A stretch of 64,000 bases of DNA from Stenotrophomonas maltophilia (GTDB lineage Bacteria; Pseudomonadota; Gammaproteobacteria; Xanthomonadales; Xanthomonadaceae): positions 1-64,000 of the forward strand of contig NZ_QFHO01000016.1 of assembly GCF_004920835.1 (NCBI RefSeq). The letters run 5' to 3'. The notes beneath the pieces are model-generated. The model was not told where the DNA came from. It worked only from the letters and a program-made list of their open reading frames with translations, and did no database searches. Of the stretch, positions 43,441 to 52,820 are shown piece by piece (positions within the stretch are counted from its first letter, which is position 1; every line of letters begins with the position of its first letter). The position numbers and the translations under genes are program-made.

Positions 43441-43977
43441 ATGCGCCGCCCCCTCTTCCTCCGCCCTCCCCTGCCGCGAGGCATGCATCTGGTCGAACTG
43501 CTGGTGGTCGTGGCCATACTCGCCGTGCTCCTGGCAGCAGGCTGGCCCGCCCTGCATCCGATGTTGTTGCGGCATCGCGCGGATGCCCTGCAACTGACCC
43601 TGCACGCCAGCCTTTCCAGTGCCCGCAGCGAAGCCCTGATGCGGCGGGAACTGATCGGGCTGTGCGCCAGCGATGACGGTGAGCACTGCACCCTCGACTG
43701 GAGCGCCGGATGGATCATCTATCGCAGCGGCGGAAAGCGGGGCACACCGGAATCCAGGGAGGACATCCTGGCCCATCATCAAGGCCGCTCAGATGTCTCG
43801 ATCGTTGCACAGACCAGCAGTGGACGGCCGTTGCTCTTCTTCCAGCCTGACGGACGCAGCCCCGGCGCCAATCTGACCCTGCGCATCTGCGCGGGAAGTC
43901 GACTGCATGGCAGGCTGGTGGTCAACAACGGCGGCCGCACCCGCAGCGAACGCGTCGACCGCGCGCTGCCCTGCTGA
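43441..43977 (+). CDS. GspH/FimT-type pseudopilin, orphan
   Basis: Protein of 178 aa. The leader is 14 residues ending in Gly, then [21 protein letters not shown], a type IV prepilin signal with Glu at +5, in which Met replaces the usual Phe at +1. The rest is a beta-rich GspH-like globular domain with a C-terminal Cys pair (RICAGS, LPC). It is separate from the main minor-pilin operon, which starts at 51.1 kb on the other strand. Confidence 0.82.
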   Translation: MRRPLFLRPPLPRGMHLVELLVVVAILAVLLAAGWPALHPMLLRHRADALQLTLHASLSSARSEALMRRELIGLCASDDGEHCTLDWSAGWIIYRSGGKRGTPESREDILAHHQGRSDVSIVAQTSSGRPLLFFQPDGRSPGANLTLRICAGSRLHGRLVVNNGGRTRSERVDRALPC

Positions 43978-43984
43978 CAGGCCT

Positions 43985-44018
43985 GAAAAAGCAAAAGCCG
44001 CGATTTCTCGCGGCTTCT
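43985..44018. terminator. Bidirectional terminator
   Basis: AAGCCGCG / CGCGGCTT stem, loop ATTTCT, with A-run before and T-rich end after. It serves the pseudopilin gene from one side and the tRNA-Asn from the other. Confidence 0.85.
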
Positions 44019-44026
44019 GCAGTATC

Positions 44027-44103
44027 TGGCGCCCGAAGTTGGACTCGAACCAACGACCCCCTGATTAACAGTCAAGTGCTCTAACCGGCTGAGCTATTCG
44101 GGC
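44027..44103 (-). tRNA. tRNA-Asn (GTT)
   Basis: 77 bases with CCA; acceptor GCCCGAA / TTCGGGC, discriminator G (Asn identity), anticodon loop CTGTTAATC, T-arm TGGTTCGAGTCCA. Confidence 0.97.
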
Positions 44104-44150
44104 GGGGAGGCGCATTGTACTGACCGTTTACGGGAAGATCAACACCTGAT

Positions 44151-44576
44151 TTACCAGCAGTCGGAAACGGTACCGCTGGCGGTTTTGCGGTTGGCCTGGT
44201 CCACGCCCAGCGTCCCGCAGCTGTCCTTGGTCTGGTTGCCCTGGGGCGTCGCAGTCAGCGTGAACGAGGACGCCTTGCCATCAAACGTGATCGCGTAGCG
44301 CGTGGTCCCACCCTCCCGCGGCGACACTTTGCTGGGCAGAGCGAAGCCGGAATACGTGTTGTTCACCGAGTAGTAGCGCTCGGCGCGCTGTGCGTACTCC
44401 ACCAGATCCGCTTTGGCCACGCCACGGTGGGACTGTCGGATGTACTGCTGGTACGAGGGAACGACGATGGCCGCCAGGATGCCGAGCACTATCACCACGA
44501 TCATCAGTTCGATGAGGGAGAAACCGCGCTGCTGGTGAGGGCGTCGCACTGTACTGGAAACACTGTTCAGGTTCAT
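44151..44576 (-). CDS. pilE: Type IV pilin-like protein PilE
   Basis: Protein of 141 aa. Prepilin signal QQRGFSLIELMIVVIVLGIL (Gly/Phe cleavage, Glu+5), a long N-terminal helix, then a globular head with a C-terminal disulfide loop (DSCGTL..SDCW). Of the PilE/minor pilin type found at the end of the fimU-pilVWXY1E operon, which is its place here: it follows pilY1 by 21 bases. Confidence 0.92.
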   Translation of the reverse strand: MNLNSVSSTVRRPHQQRGFSLIELMIVVIVLGILAAIVVPSYQQYIRQSHRGVAKADLVEYAQRAERYYSVNNTYSGFALPSKVSPREGGTTRYAITFDGKASSFTLTATPQGNQTKDSCGTLGVDQANRKTASGTVSDCW

Positions 44577-44597
44577 TGGGGTCGTCTTGGTTGATCG

Positions 44598-47500
44598 TTA
44601 CTGGATCTGACGCCAGGACTGGCGGCCGCAGGGGTAAGGCACGTACATCGTCGGAGCACCTGCCACATTGATCGCCATCCAGCAGGCACGTCCACCGCCC
44701 TTGTCCAGGCGCGGCATCACAGAAGCGTTTACGTCCTTCACCGGCGCGGTGCCGCCGGTATCCAGGCTGACCGCTGCCGTGCCGGATCCGTACGCCTTTC
44801 CGTCAGTGGATCCCACACGCGCAAGTTCCAGCGATGCACCACCCGAGACCGGGTCGAGGCCGAACAACCAGTTGCTGCCCTCGGTCGAACAACCACGACC
44901 ACCCGAGGTAGGCATGTAGGTGGGCATGAACACCGTGCCCGACGCCACGGCAGGATTGCCGACGAAGCGTTCGCCGGAACCCGGCAGCGCGATGCTCCAC
45001 CCACGCGCGGCCCCGCTGAACGGCTTGGCGGCGATCGAGCGCTGCTTTCCATTGGTGGCCACCGAATAGGCCACCAGATCGGACGGTACGATCGTCGTCT
45101 CGGGCTGCCCCTTGCTGGTGTCGTTGACACCGTACAGGGACTGCGCGGTGACGTCCTGCGGATCATTGTCGAACGAGAAACTGCCGGTCCCCAGCACCAG
45201 CATCACACCGCCGCCGGATCCGGTCACTGCGGTCATCCCGCCGGTGATCGGCTGGCGGTATACCTGGTTGTTGTTGTTGGTCTGGCGCGCGGTGGTGAAT
45301 ACCGGCGCGGTGACGGACGTCGCCGCATCTTCCAGGTCGAATTTCCAGAGCGCACCACGTTGGTCGGCCGCGTAGACCGTATCGGCCAGGCCATCGCGGC
45401 CGCGCACACGTCCCGTTCCACCACTGCTGTCGGCACGCCAACGGTCAACCGCCACGATGTTGCCCAGGCCATTGTCACCGGCCGGCGCGGTTGCCGCGGC
45501 CTCATTGGCGCTGATCATCCGTACCGCACCAGAGCCGAGGTCAACCACGAACAGCACCGCCTTGCGGTTGAGGCTGTTGTAGCCGTTGCCGAAGATCGCC
45601 TTCCACGCCACACCGTTCCCGTCCTTCACCGGCACGATCACCGGCTTGCCGAGAACATGGCCGATGTTGGCCTTCACGGTGGCATCCAGACCCGGAGCCA
45701 CGTCACTGATTTCCCACAGGCGGTTGCCGGTGCCGAAACTGGACGGGGTGGTCACATCCAGCGCGAACACCGAGCGCCCACCGGCGCCCGCCGTACCCAC
45801 CAGCGCCGTGGCCCATTTGCCATCGATCTGCGCGTCTGCCACTGCAATCGGTCCATCCACGTAATAGCGATGGCGGAAGCGCTGGTCGGACTTGTTGGCC
45901 GCCACGTAGGGATACAGCAGGTTGGCCATGTGCCCCAGCGCCGTGCCGGGGATGTAGGCAAAGGTCTCGCTGCCACCGGCACTGTCACTCACGCCGCTGC
46001 CGTTCATGCCACCATCGAAGGCATGCAGCATGCCGTCGTTGGCGCCGACGTAGACCATGTATCGGCCGTTGCTGCGCTTGCGGGCCAGATACGTGGCATA
46101 CGAAGTGGCCATGTCAGTGCTGATGCGCTGATAGCCATAGTCATCGCGCGGCGAGCTGATCACCGGACTGGAGTTCACGATGTCACCCAGCACGGTGGTA
46201 CGGGTCCGGTAGATACCGCCCGAGTTGCGTACTTCACGTGATGCATCGCCGCCCAGGTAGGCAATCGCCGTGCTGATATCCCCGCCCAGCTTTTCGGCCT
46301 CAGTGGGGGCACAGCGTGCGATGCCTGGATACTGCTTCTCGTCCTTGCTGCAGAGATCGGTGAAGGAGATGTTGGTGCTGTTGAATACGACAGCCGCATT
46401 GCCCTTGGCCGCGACGATGTTGCGCGAACGCTGCGCGCCCAGCTTCTCGGCCGCATCCCACACCTGCGTGTACTCGGTCTGGCGGGTCGTGTTGTTCACC
46501 GTGAGCTTGGAGGCCTTCAGGCGGCTGAACCAATCGGTTTCCTCGTTGGCCACTTCGAACTGGGGCGTGACCGCCAGCGAGCCGGTGCCGATGCGCGCAC
46601 CGGTCAGGCCCTGGCTGCCCGAAGGTGCCGGCCCGGACGTAACCGACGACAGCACCCGGCGCATGGCCGTGGTGATGTCTGCCGGCGTGCGCGCGTTGAT
46701 GTACTCGCCGCGGGTATTGGTCGCCGCGTGCCAGATGTCATCCACGGTGCTGGGGTTGTCGTTCTGGCGATCCGGCCAGTTGCTGTAGACCGTCGAATCG
46801 GTATAGGGATTCTGCTGCCTGTCCGGATCGAACAGATTGCCGCGTGCTCCCAGGGTGATGCCGTAGAAGTTGATATGCAGGTCTTTCTTGCAGTCCAGCG
46901 ACTTGTCAGTGCTGGTCGCACACTGCTCCGGTACCGGCACCTGCCCCAGCGGCATCCTGTCGTCGGTGCGCAGTGGATTGACGTAGTAGTACGTCGCGAT
47001 GTCGGCCATCGTATGTGAGTAGCCATCCGAGAACGGGGCCCCGAGACCACCGTCGATATTGCCCGGCGTGGGAATCGAGCTCGCCGGGAATCCATTGCCG
47101 TTGTTGCTGTAGCCATCGGTGAAGAGCATCACCGCGTTCTTCTGGCAGGACAGCTTGATCGGTGCAGCATCGTCGGTGCGCATGAACTGCAGACCGGCCG
47201 CGTTGACCGCGTTGCGGTTTGGCGTACCACCACTGGCCGTCAGCGAAATCATGTCACTGTACAGCTGCGTCTTCTGCGGCATCTGGCTCATGTCCTGGAC
47301 CGCCAGACGCTTCGCTGGATCCGTTGAGCTGTTGTACTTCTGGAAATCGTTGATCTTGAAGTAGCCGACATACATGTCATTGACATTCAATGCATGCGTC
47401 ATGCCCGCGATCATCGCGCGGTTACGATTGCCGTAGTAGGTGAACCAGTTGGCGAAGTTCTGCATCGCCGCCGCATCACTGGTCGTGAGCACGTACTTCC

Positions 47501-48392
47501 ACATGTGGCAGCCCTTGCCACAGGCATCCAGAACCTTGGTCCGGTTGTTGCCTGCGTTGGCGTAGGCATCGGGCGCCCCCGCCAACTGCGGATAAGGATC
47601 GCCATTGCTCTTGAAGGGCATATAGAACGTCGCAGGCGTGTACTCCAACGACGCATTGCCGGCCGACGTCCAAGAAGCTCCGAATTTATTGGCCTGCACG
47701 GCACTGAAGCGTCCGGAATCGCTTACGGTGCTGTACCTCTGCCCCGGCGGCGCATACATGCCGTCCTGCATACGCTGCACGTCCCAGGACAGAGCACCCA
47801 GGTAGGTGCCCGTCAAATTCACGACATAGTCGCTCTCACCCGCCCTGCGAGGATCAATGAGCGCGGCACTGGCGGTGGACGGCGGGTAGGATTCAACGGC
47901 CTCATTGACGATCCGGAGCCACGGTTGATACTGGATCGAAGGATCGTAATAGGCCGGATTGTAGGCAGCCGACCGGGCGAACCCGAACACGTCCAACGCA
48001 GGAATTCCGAGATAACTGGTGTTGATCCGTGGCCCCGGCAACAGGTAGAAATAGTTGCACTGGCCATCGTTGTATGCCCTGCCCCACGCATCGTAGGCAA
48101 CGATGTCTTCTGGCTTGTTCAGGACACCGGCCGATCTGAAGAAGCTCTTGCGCGCATTGCTCCAGCACGCCGTGCCATCCTGCCCCGGGAACTGGGTCTG
48201 GAAGGTCATCGAGCCCGAGTCGTCCACCGCCATGATGAACGACGGCGGCGCGGACACCTTCAGGTTCATCGGACGCTGCGACAGCGTGCCCTGCGCCTGC
48301 GCGGCGAACAGGCTCATCGCAAGCCAGGTACCGCCGGCCACCGCCAGCAACAGCCCGGAGCCGGCCAGGATCTTGATCTTTCGGGTCGCCAT
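44598..48392 (-). CDS. pilY1: Type IV pilus tip adhesin PilY1
   Basis: Protein of 1264 aa from ATG 48392 (MATRKIKILAGSG). Signal/TM segment at residues 8-34, then a von Willebrand A-like domain (FIMAVDDSGSM holds the DxSxS metal site). A C-terminal beta-propeller (YMVYVGANDGMLHAFDGG, DTVYAADQRGALWKFDLED) corresponds to the PilY1 domain; the calcium loop near RGRDGLADTVY is less acidic than in P. aeruginosa. Located at the pilus tip, it acts in adhesion, surface sensing and extension. In the minor-pilin operon. Confidence 0.95.
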   Translation of the reverse strand: MATRKIKILAGSGLLLAVAGGTWLAMSLFAAQAQGTLSQRPMNLKVSAPPSFIMAVDDSGSMTFQTQFPGQDGTACWSNARKSFFRSAGVLNKPEDIVAYDAWGRAYNDGQCNYFYLLPGPRINTSYLGIPALDVFGFARSAAYNPAYYDPSIQYQPWLRIVNEAVESYPPSTASAALIDPRRAGESDYVVNLTGTYLGALSWDVQRMQDGMYAPPGQRYSTVSDSGRFSAVQANKFGASWTSAGNASLEYTPATFYMPFKSNGDPYPQLAGAPDAYANAGNNRTKVLDACGKGCHMWKYVLTTSDAAAMQNFANWFTYYGNRNRAMIAGMTHALNVNDMYVGYFKINDFQKYNSSTDPAKRLAVQDMSQMPQKTQLYSDMISLTASGGTPNRNAVNAAGLQFMRTDDAAPIKLSCQKNAVMLFTDGYSNNGNGFPASSIPTPGNIDGGLGAPFSDGYSHTMADIATYYYVNPLRTDDRMPLGQVPVPEQCATSTDKSLDCKKDLHINFYGITLGARGNLFDPDRQQNPYTDSTVYSNWPDRQNDNPSTVDDIWHAATNTRGEYINARTPADITTAMRRVLSSVTSGPAPSGSQGLTGARIGTGSLAVTPQFEVANEETDWFSRLKASKLTVNNTTRQTEYTQVWDAAEKLGAQRSRNIVAAKGNAAVVFNSTNISFTDLCSKDEKQYPGIARCAPTEAEKLGGDISTAIAYLGGDASREVRNSGGIYRTRTTVLGDIVNSSPVISSPRDDYGYQRISTDMATSYATYLARKRSNGRYMVYVGANDGMLHAFDGGMNGSGVSDSAGGSETFAYIPGTALGHMANLLYPYVAANKSDQRFRHRYYVDGPIAVADAQIDGKWATALVGTAGAGGRSVFALDVTTPSSFGTGNRLWEISDVAPGLDATVKANIGHVLGKPVIVPVKDGNGVAWKAIFGNGYNSLNRKAVLFVVDLGSGAVRMISANEAAATAPAGDNGLGNIVAVDRWRADSSGGTGRVRGRDGLADTVYAADQRGALWKFDLEDAATSVTAPVFTTARQTNNNNQVYRQPITGGMTAVTGSGGGVMLVLGTGSFSFDNDPQDVTAQSLYGVNDTSKGQPETTIVPSDLVAYSVATNGKQRSIAAKPFSGAARGWSIALPGSGERFVGNPAVASGTVFMPTYMPTSGGRGCSTEGSNWLFGLDPVSGGASLELARVGSTDGKAYGSGTAAVSLDTGGTAPVKDVNASVMPRLDKGGGRACWMAINVAGAPTMYVPYPCGRQSWRQIQ

Positions 48393-48403
48393 GACCGGGT
48401 TCC

Positions 48404-48925
48404 TCAAAGCTTGAAAACAGTGTCGACAGCCGCCGAGGAGGTCCCCTCGTTGCTGGTGGCGGCATCGCGGTCGGAGCCGAACGCGGTGATCTGGTAAACG
48501 CGTGTGGGCTCTTCGCTTTCCGGCGTGCCCATGCCGAGCGGCGTCTCGCCCAGGATGCAGGAATCGATACGGCGCACGCTGACCACCGGTGCCGCCGAAA
48601 GTTTCTGCTGGCCCACCCAACGGGTGGGGTCGAAGCCGTCATCGCAGATGCGTTTGATGGCGTCGGCCTTCAACGAGCCGCCATCGCCGGTATTGTTGTC
48701 AATCTGTTCTATCGACCGCTCGGCGTCGCGGACGGCGCGCTCAGTCGCCTGGAACGCGACGTTGGCCGCCCGGTAATTGGACGACATGCGCTCCTGCATG
48801 CTGGCCACCTGCATGCCGACCACGCCGATCAGCGACAGCAGGATCAACAGCATCAGGGCCACATACAGCACCGCGCCACGCTGCTGCGCGCGCCCCTGGA
48901 AACGACGGGAGACGGAGGGCTTCAT
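48404..48925 (-). CDS. pilX: Minor pilin assembly protein PilX
   Basis: Protein of 173 aa. N-terminal RGAVLYVALMLLILLSLIG is the PilX_N signature: a TM helix without the usual Glu+5, followed by QERMSSNYRAANVAFQATE. Helps prime pilus assembly with PilV, PilW and PilY1. 3 bases after pilW and 11 before pilY1. Confidence 0.93.
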   Translation of the reverse strand: MKPSVSRRFQGRAQQRGAVLYVALMLLILLSLIGVVGMQVASMQERMSSNYRAANVAFQATERAVRDAERSIEQIDNNTGDGGSLKADAIKRICDDGFDPTRWVGQQKLSAAPVVSVRRIDSCILGETPLGMGTPESEEPTRVYQITAFGSDRDAATSNEGTSSAAVDTVFKL

Positions 48926-48928
48926 GGG

Positions 48929-50098
48929 TCAGTTTCCGAACAGTCGGTTGCGCAGCGCCACGGACACCTCATACGAGGCGCGATAGCGATCGTCGTAGCT
49001 CGTGGGCGGATTGAAACCAACGCCCAGCACGCCCAGCTGGGCCACCGCGGTGTTGGCCTGCTCGGCGGCGGCCCGCTGCGGGCTGCGTACCAGCAGACCG
49101 AACTGCACCAGGCCAACCCGGCGCCACGCGGCGACGGCGGCGTCATCGGTGCCGGTGCTGACGCCGCTGGCAGTCTTCTGGAAGGTGATCGCACCGGTCG
49201 GCGGCGCGGTGCTGCTGATCGCAGTCTCGGTGTCCTGGCCGTACAGGAACTGCAGGTTCTCGATGCCTTCCACCAGCTCTTCGCCGTTGGCAAAGGTGTT
49301 GTTGCCGGTACCGCGCGCACGATACAGCGCAGGTTCGCCGGCCGTGTTCGTGGCCACGTAGTACGCCATCGATTCCACACGGTAGACCATGGTCACTGCA
49401 TTGTTGGCCGAGTAGGCCGAGAGATCGGCGTTGCTGGCCGTGATCGTGCTGCCGGCGATTTTCCCGGCGAACACGTTCACCCTGCTGCAATCAGCTACGG
49501 CAAATGCCGAAGGCGTCGTGACAGCACCAGCCGACAAGCGTGCGGCCGCATCCGCGGCAATGGTGATGTCCGGCGAAGCGCCGGAGCCAATGGCAAGCAC
49601 CGGCGAGCCTTCCGGCGCCAGATAGCGCATCACGATGATGTCACTGCCAGCACGGGGTGCGGGCTTGAGGTTGGTGACCGCCGACGGTGTGCTGCCGGCC
49701 GCTCCCCAGGTTGCGCCGAGGGTCAGCTTGTTGCCCGGCGCCGTACCATCCGCCTCGTATCCCTGGATCGGCACGGAGAAGTCCATTGGACTGCCGTCTC
49801 CCTGCTTCACGCCGGCGATGTTGACCTTGATGCTGTTCTGCCCGCGCACGATGTGTGCCTGATCATTCACGCAGCCCATGTGCCCGGCCATGCGGATGTC
49901 GCGCTCGAGGAACTCAAGTGCGAATCGAGCATTCTCCTGGGTGCGCGCGACGCCTTCGGACAGCTGCGAGGCCGCGCGTGAGGCCATGAATATCTGGGTC
50001 ACGCCAAGCATCAGCACCAGGCCGATGACCAGCGAGATCAGCAGTTCAACCAGCGAAAGGCCGGCCGCATGGGTGGCAGCGAAGGGGGCGCGCTTCAT
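48929..50098 (-). CDS. pilW: Minor pilin PilW
   Basis: Protein of 389 aa from ATG 50098. Signal HAAGLSLVELLISLVIGLVL (Gly/Leu cleavage, Glu+5) and a large beta-rich C-terminal domain (ENARFALEFLERDIRMAGHMGC). Longer than PilW in P. aeruginosa (about 270 aa). Overlaps pilV by 4 bases. Confidence 0.93.
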   Translation of the reverse strand: MKRAPFAATHAAGLSLVELLISLVIGLVLMLGVTQIFMASRAASQLSEGVARTQENARFALEFLERDIRMAGHMGCVNDQAHIVRGQNSIKVNIAGVKQGDGSPMDFSVPIQGYEADGTAPGNKLTLGATWGAAGSTPSAVTNLKPAPRAGSDIIVMRYLAPEGSPVLAIGSGASPDITIAADAAARLSAGAVTTPSAFAVADCSRVNVFAGKIAGSTITASNADLSAYSANNAVTMVYRVESMAYYVATNTAGEPALYRARGTGNNTFANGEELVEGIENLQFLYGQDTETAISSTAPPTGAITFQKTASGVSTGTDDAAVAAWRRVGLVQFGLLVRSPQRAAAEQANTAVAQLGVLGVGFNPPTSYDDRYRASYEVSVALRNRLFGN

Positions 50099-50595
50099 AG
50101 GCGGGTAACCAGAGTGAACGTGGTGATGCTGTCGGGATTGGCGGCATTCCAGCGCTCGTCCCCCCAGCCGATGCCGACGGTGACCAGACCGTCGTTGACG
50201 CTCACGTTGGCACTGGCCTTGCCCCCCAGCACCTTGACGACCTGGCACTGCCAGCGCGCCACGTTCGCCTTGGATGTTGTCTGGTCGGTACTGTTGGGCC
50301 AGGTGCATGGGCCAGCCGGCGCAGTGACCGAGCCTGCAGTGAAGGAAGCCTTGGTGTACTCGCCACCCTTGAGGGTTTCACTGCGCTGCACACGCATCAG
50401 TTCGATAAGGTCGTAGGCCAGGCTGGTGGCCTGGGTACGCTGGCTGGCGCTCTGCACGAAGCGGACATTCATGGTCTGCAGCAGCGCGAAGCCCAGCAGG
50501 CCGAACGCCAGCACCAGCAGCGCGATCAGCACCTCGATCAGGCTGAAGCCACGACTGCGGGCATGCCCCCCCAGGCCGGAAAGACGACGTTTCAT
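50095..50595 (-). CDS. pilV: Minor pilin PilV
   Basis: Protein of 166 aa. Signal RGFSLIEVLIALLVLAFGLL, typical of PilV (Val after Glu+5), then the QTMNVRFVQSASQRTQATSL helix and a globular head with a Cys pair. Overlaps pilW and fimU by 4 bases. Confidence 0.93.
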   Translation of the reverse strand: MKRRLSGLGGHARSRGFSLIEVLIALLVLAFGLLGFALLQTMNVRFVQSASQRTQATSLAYDLIELMRVQRSETLKGGEYTKASFTAGSVTAPAGPCTWPNSTDQTTSKANVARWQCQVVKVLGGKASANVSVNDGLVTVGIGWGDERWNAANPDSITTFTLVTRL

Positions 50596-51107
50596 TTGCA
50601 GGTTCCTGCAGTGGAGCGGACCTGCCCGGAGAACAGCACGGTCAAGGTCCGCATGGGGTCACCCGCCTTGCAGCCTTGCGGCACCAGGCTCACGGTCTGG
50701 TCGGCGGAAGCGCGGCGGCGCCCCTGGGAATCGAAGGCGATGACGGCCTGGCTGGGAACCTCGACGGCCAGGCTGTTGTTGCCCTTGGAAAAACGAAGCA
50801 CGCTTTCGCTTCCGCTGAGCGAACCATCGCCATCGGCGTCGCCCCAGGCCAGCATGCCCTTGCTCCAGTCACCGTCGCAGGACGTGCCGTTGCTGCTGCC
50901 GCAGACCGCGCCTCCGTGCCGGTTGCGGATGGCCTCGCTGCGAGCGAGCGACAGCAGACCGATCACCTCGTTGTTGGTGGTGGTCAAACGGTTGGAACGC
51001 ATCGCGGTGCGGAAGCTGGGATAGGAGATGCTGGCCAGAATGACCAGGATGACCAGCGTGATCATCAACTCAACCAGCGTGAAGCCGTTTGGCCGGCGCA
51101 AAGACAT
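50592..51107 (-). CDS. fimU: Minor pilin FimU/FimT (GspH family)
   Basis: Protein of 171 aa from ATG 51107 (MSLRRPNGFTLVELMITLV). Gly/Phe cleavage site and Glu+5, then the GspH core ending in a Cys-containing C-terminus (RSTAGTCK). First gene of the minor-pilin operon. Two hairpins lie in its leader (51127-51176). Confidence 0.92.
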   Translation of the reverse strand: MSLRRPNGFTLVELMITLVILVILASISYPSFRTAMRSNRLTTTNNEVIGLLSLARSEAIRNRHGGAVCGSSNGTSCDGDWSKGMLAWGDADGDGSLSGSESVLRFSKGNNSLAVEVPSQAVIAFDSQGRRRASADQTVSLVPQGCKAGDPMRTLTVLFSGQVRSTAGTCK

Positions 51108-51126
51108 TGGACGCTCCCCAGCGTGT

Positions 51127-51176
51127 TGATGGCCACGATGGGCCATCGCCCTGCCACCGGCAAGCGGCGGCAGGAC
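51127..51176 (-). repeat. Two hairpins in the fimU leader
   Basis: On the minus strand: CCTGCC..GGCAGG (arms about 51173 and 51150) and GATGGCC-CATCGT-GGCCATC (about 51147-51128). The second lies 20 bases before the fimU start codon. There is no T-run, so they are not terminators; they may affect mRNA stability or translation. Confidence 0.45.
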
Positions 51177-51244
51177 GAACGGTCAATCCGGGGCGACGGG
51201 CGTCAAAGCCTTGACGACCGCTGCCCTGTCGGCCGCCCGTGGCG

Positions 51245-51273
51245 GGGGTCGGAGCCCGATGGGATCCGACCCC
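51245..51273. repeat. GGGGTC palindromic repeat, copy 2
   Basis: GGGGTCGGAGCCC..GGGATCCGACCCC, lying 7 bases beyond the ppnN stop. Same outer sequence as copy 1 at 25294, with a shorter middle. Confidence 0.65.
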
Positions 51274-51280
51274 GGGCCGA

Positions 51281-52675
51281 TCAGGCCAGCACCTGGTAGC
51301 AGGGCTGGTACTCGCCGGAGATCTTCATCCGGCGCTGCTCGACGAAGGCACGCAGCAGCCCATCCAGCGCCTGCATCATGTCCGTATCGCCGTGGATCTG
51401 GAACGGCCCGAACTGCTCGATGCGGCGCATGCCATCTTCCTTCACGTTGCCAGCCACGATGCCCGAGAACGCCCGGCGCAGGTCGGCCGCCAGCGCGTGC
51501 GGGGCACGCCCGTGGTGCAGATCCAGCGCAGCCATCGCCTCGTGGGTCGGCACGAACGGCTGCTGGTACTCCCACGGAATCTCGATCGACCAGTTGAAGA
51601 AGAACGAGTCCTTCTGCGCCAGGCGGTGCTCACGCACGCGCTTGATGCCGTTGGCCATCTTCTTGGCCACCGCCACCGGGTCGCCGATGACGATCTCGTA
51701 GCGCTCGGCGGCCGCATCGCCCAGGGTCAGGCGGATGAAGCGGTCGATCTGCTCGAAGTACGGCGCGGCCACGGTCGGGCCGGTCAGGATCAGCGGGAAC
51801 GGCAGGTCCTTGTTTTCCTCGCGCAGCAGGATGCCGAGCAGGTACAGGATTTCCTCGGCGGTGCCGACGCCACCGGCGAACACGATGATGCCGTGGCCAA
51901 TGCGGACGAAGGCCTCCAGGCGCTTCTCGATGTCCGGCATGATCACCAGGTGGTTGACGATCGGGTTCGGCGACTCGGCCGCGATGATGCCCGGCTCGGT
52001 CAGGCCGATGTAACGCGTCACGGTGCGGCGCTGCTTGGCATGGGCGATGGTGGCGCCCTTCATCGGGCCCTTCATCGCGCCCGGACCGCAGCCGGTGCAG
52101 ATGTCCAGGCCGCGCAGGCCCAGCTCGTAGCCCACCTGTTTGGTGTACAGGTATTCATCACGCGAAATCGAGTGGCCACCCCAGCACACGACCAGATTCG
52201 GGTCGCCCGGGTTGAGGATGCGTGCGTTGCGCAGCAGTCCGAACACCGCGTTGGTGATGCCCTCGGACGACTCCAGCTCGGCCGCGTAGGCCGGGCCCAT
52301 CTCGATGGCCATGTAGGCCAGGTCACGCACCACTGCGAACAGCAGTTCGGCGACGCCGCGGATGATCTCGCCATCGACAAAGGCCATCGCCGGTGCATTG
52401 ACCAGGTCGATGCGCACGCCGCGATCCTGCTGCGCCACCTGGATGTCGAAATCGGGATACAGATCGCGCGCCGCGCGCGGATCGTCAGAGGCGCTGCCGC
52501 TGGTCAGCACGGCCAGCGCGCAGCGGCGCAGCAGCTCGTGCATACCGCCGGCAGACGCATCGCGCAGGCGGGCCACTTCGGCCCGCGACAGCACATCCAG
52601 CCCACCGCGCGGGTAGATCCGCGCGTCCTGCACCGGCAGTGCACGGGCTGATTTTTCGTTCGTGGTCATGTCCAA
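51281..52675 (-). CDS. ppnN: Pyrimidine/purine-5'-nucleotide nucleosidase PpnN
   Basis: Protein of 464 aa. Two possible starts: ATG 52669, or TTG 52675, which has AAGGA at better spacing. N-terminal PpnN domain, central LOG-family Rossmann fold (LVVCWGGHSISRDE, TGCGPGAMKGPMKG, IIVFAGGVGTAEEI) and C-terminal domain (SIEIPWEYQQPFVPTH). In E. coli it cleaves nucleoside monophosphates to base and ribose 5-phosphate and is stimulated by (p)ppGpp. The leader contains a candidate transcription attenuator. Confidence 0.93.
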   Translation of the reverse strand: MDMTTNEKSARALPVQDARIYPRGGLDVLSRAEVARLRDASAGGMHELLRRCALAVLTSGSASDDPRAARDLYPDFDIQVAQQDRGVRIDLVNAPAMAFVDGEIIRGVAELLFAVVRDLAYMAIEMGPAYAAELESSEGITNAVFGLLRNARILNPGDPNLVVCWGGHSISRDEYLYTKQVGYELGLRGLDICTGCGPGAMKGPMKGATIAHAKQRRTVTRYIGLTEPGIIAAESPNPIVNHLVIMPDIEKRLEAFVRIGHGIIVFAGGVGTAEEILYLLGILLREENKDLPFPLILTGPTVAAPYFEQIDRFIRLTLGDAAAERYEIVIGDPVAVAKKMANGIKRVREHRLAQKDSFFFNWSIEIPWEYQQPFVPTHEAMAALDLHHGRAPHALAADLRRAFSGIVAGNVKEDGMRRIEQFGPFQIHGDTDMMQALDGLLRAFVEQRRMKISGEYQPCYQVLA

Positions 52676-52722
52676 TTTTTCGCTTCCTTCAAGGTTTCCG
52701 ACTGTACTGCCGCCCCCTTAAA

Positions 52723-52814
52723 AAGCAAAACGGCCGGGAAGCCCGACCGTTGGATGTGTGCTTCCCGCGTTCGCCTTTCCGGGACCGCATCGGCAGCGTT
52801 GGCACCGCGCACAT
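52723..52814 (-). promoter_or_regulatory. Candidate attenuator/riboswitch-like leader of ppnN
   Basis: About 92 bases between a promoter and ppnN. The leader begins ATGTGC and can pair with GCACA downstream; CCCG (52783-52780) can pair with CGGG (52767-52764). It ends in a terminator, ACGGTCGGG-CTT-CCCGGCCGT with TTTTGCTTTTT (52750-52721), about 50 bases before the ppnN start. The segment CGGGAAGC (52767-52760) is perfectly complementary to GCTTCCCG (52742-52735) inside the terminator, which gives an exclusive antiterminator. It matches no leader RNA that I know. The alternative is an independent sRNA. Confidence 0.55.
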
Positions 52815-52820
52815 TTCTGA

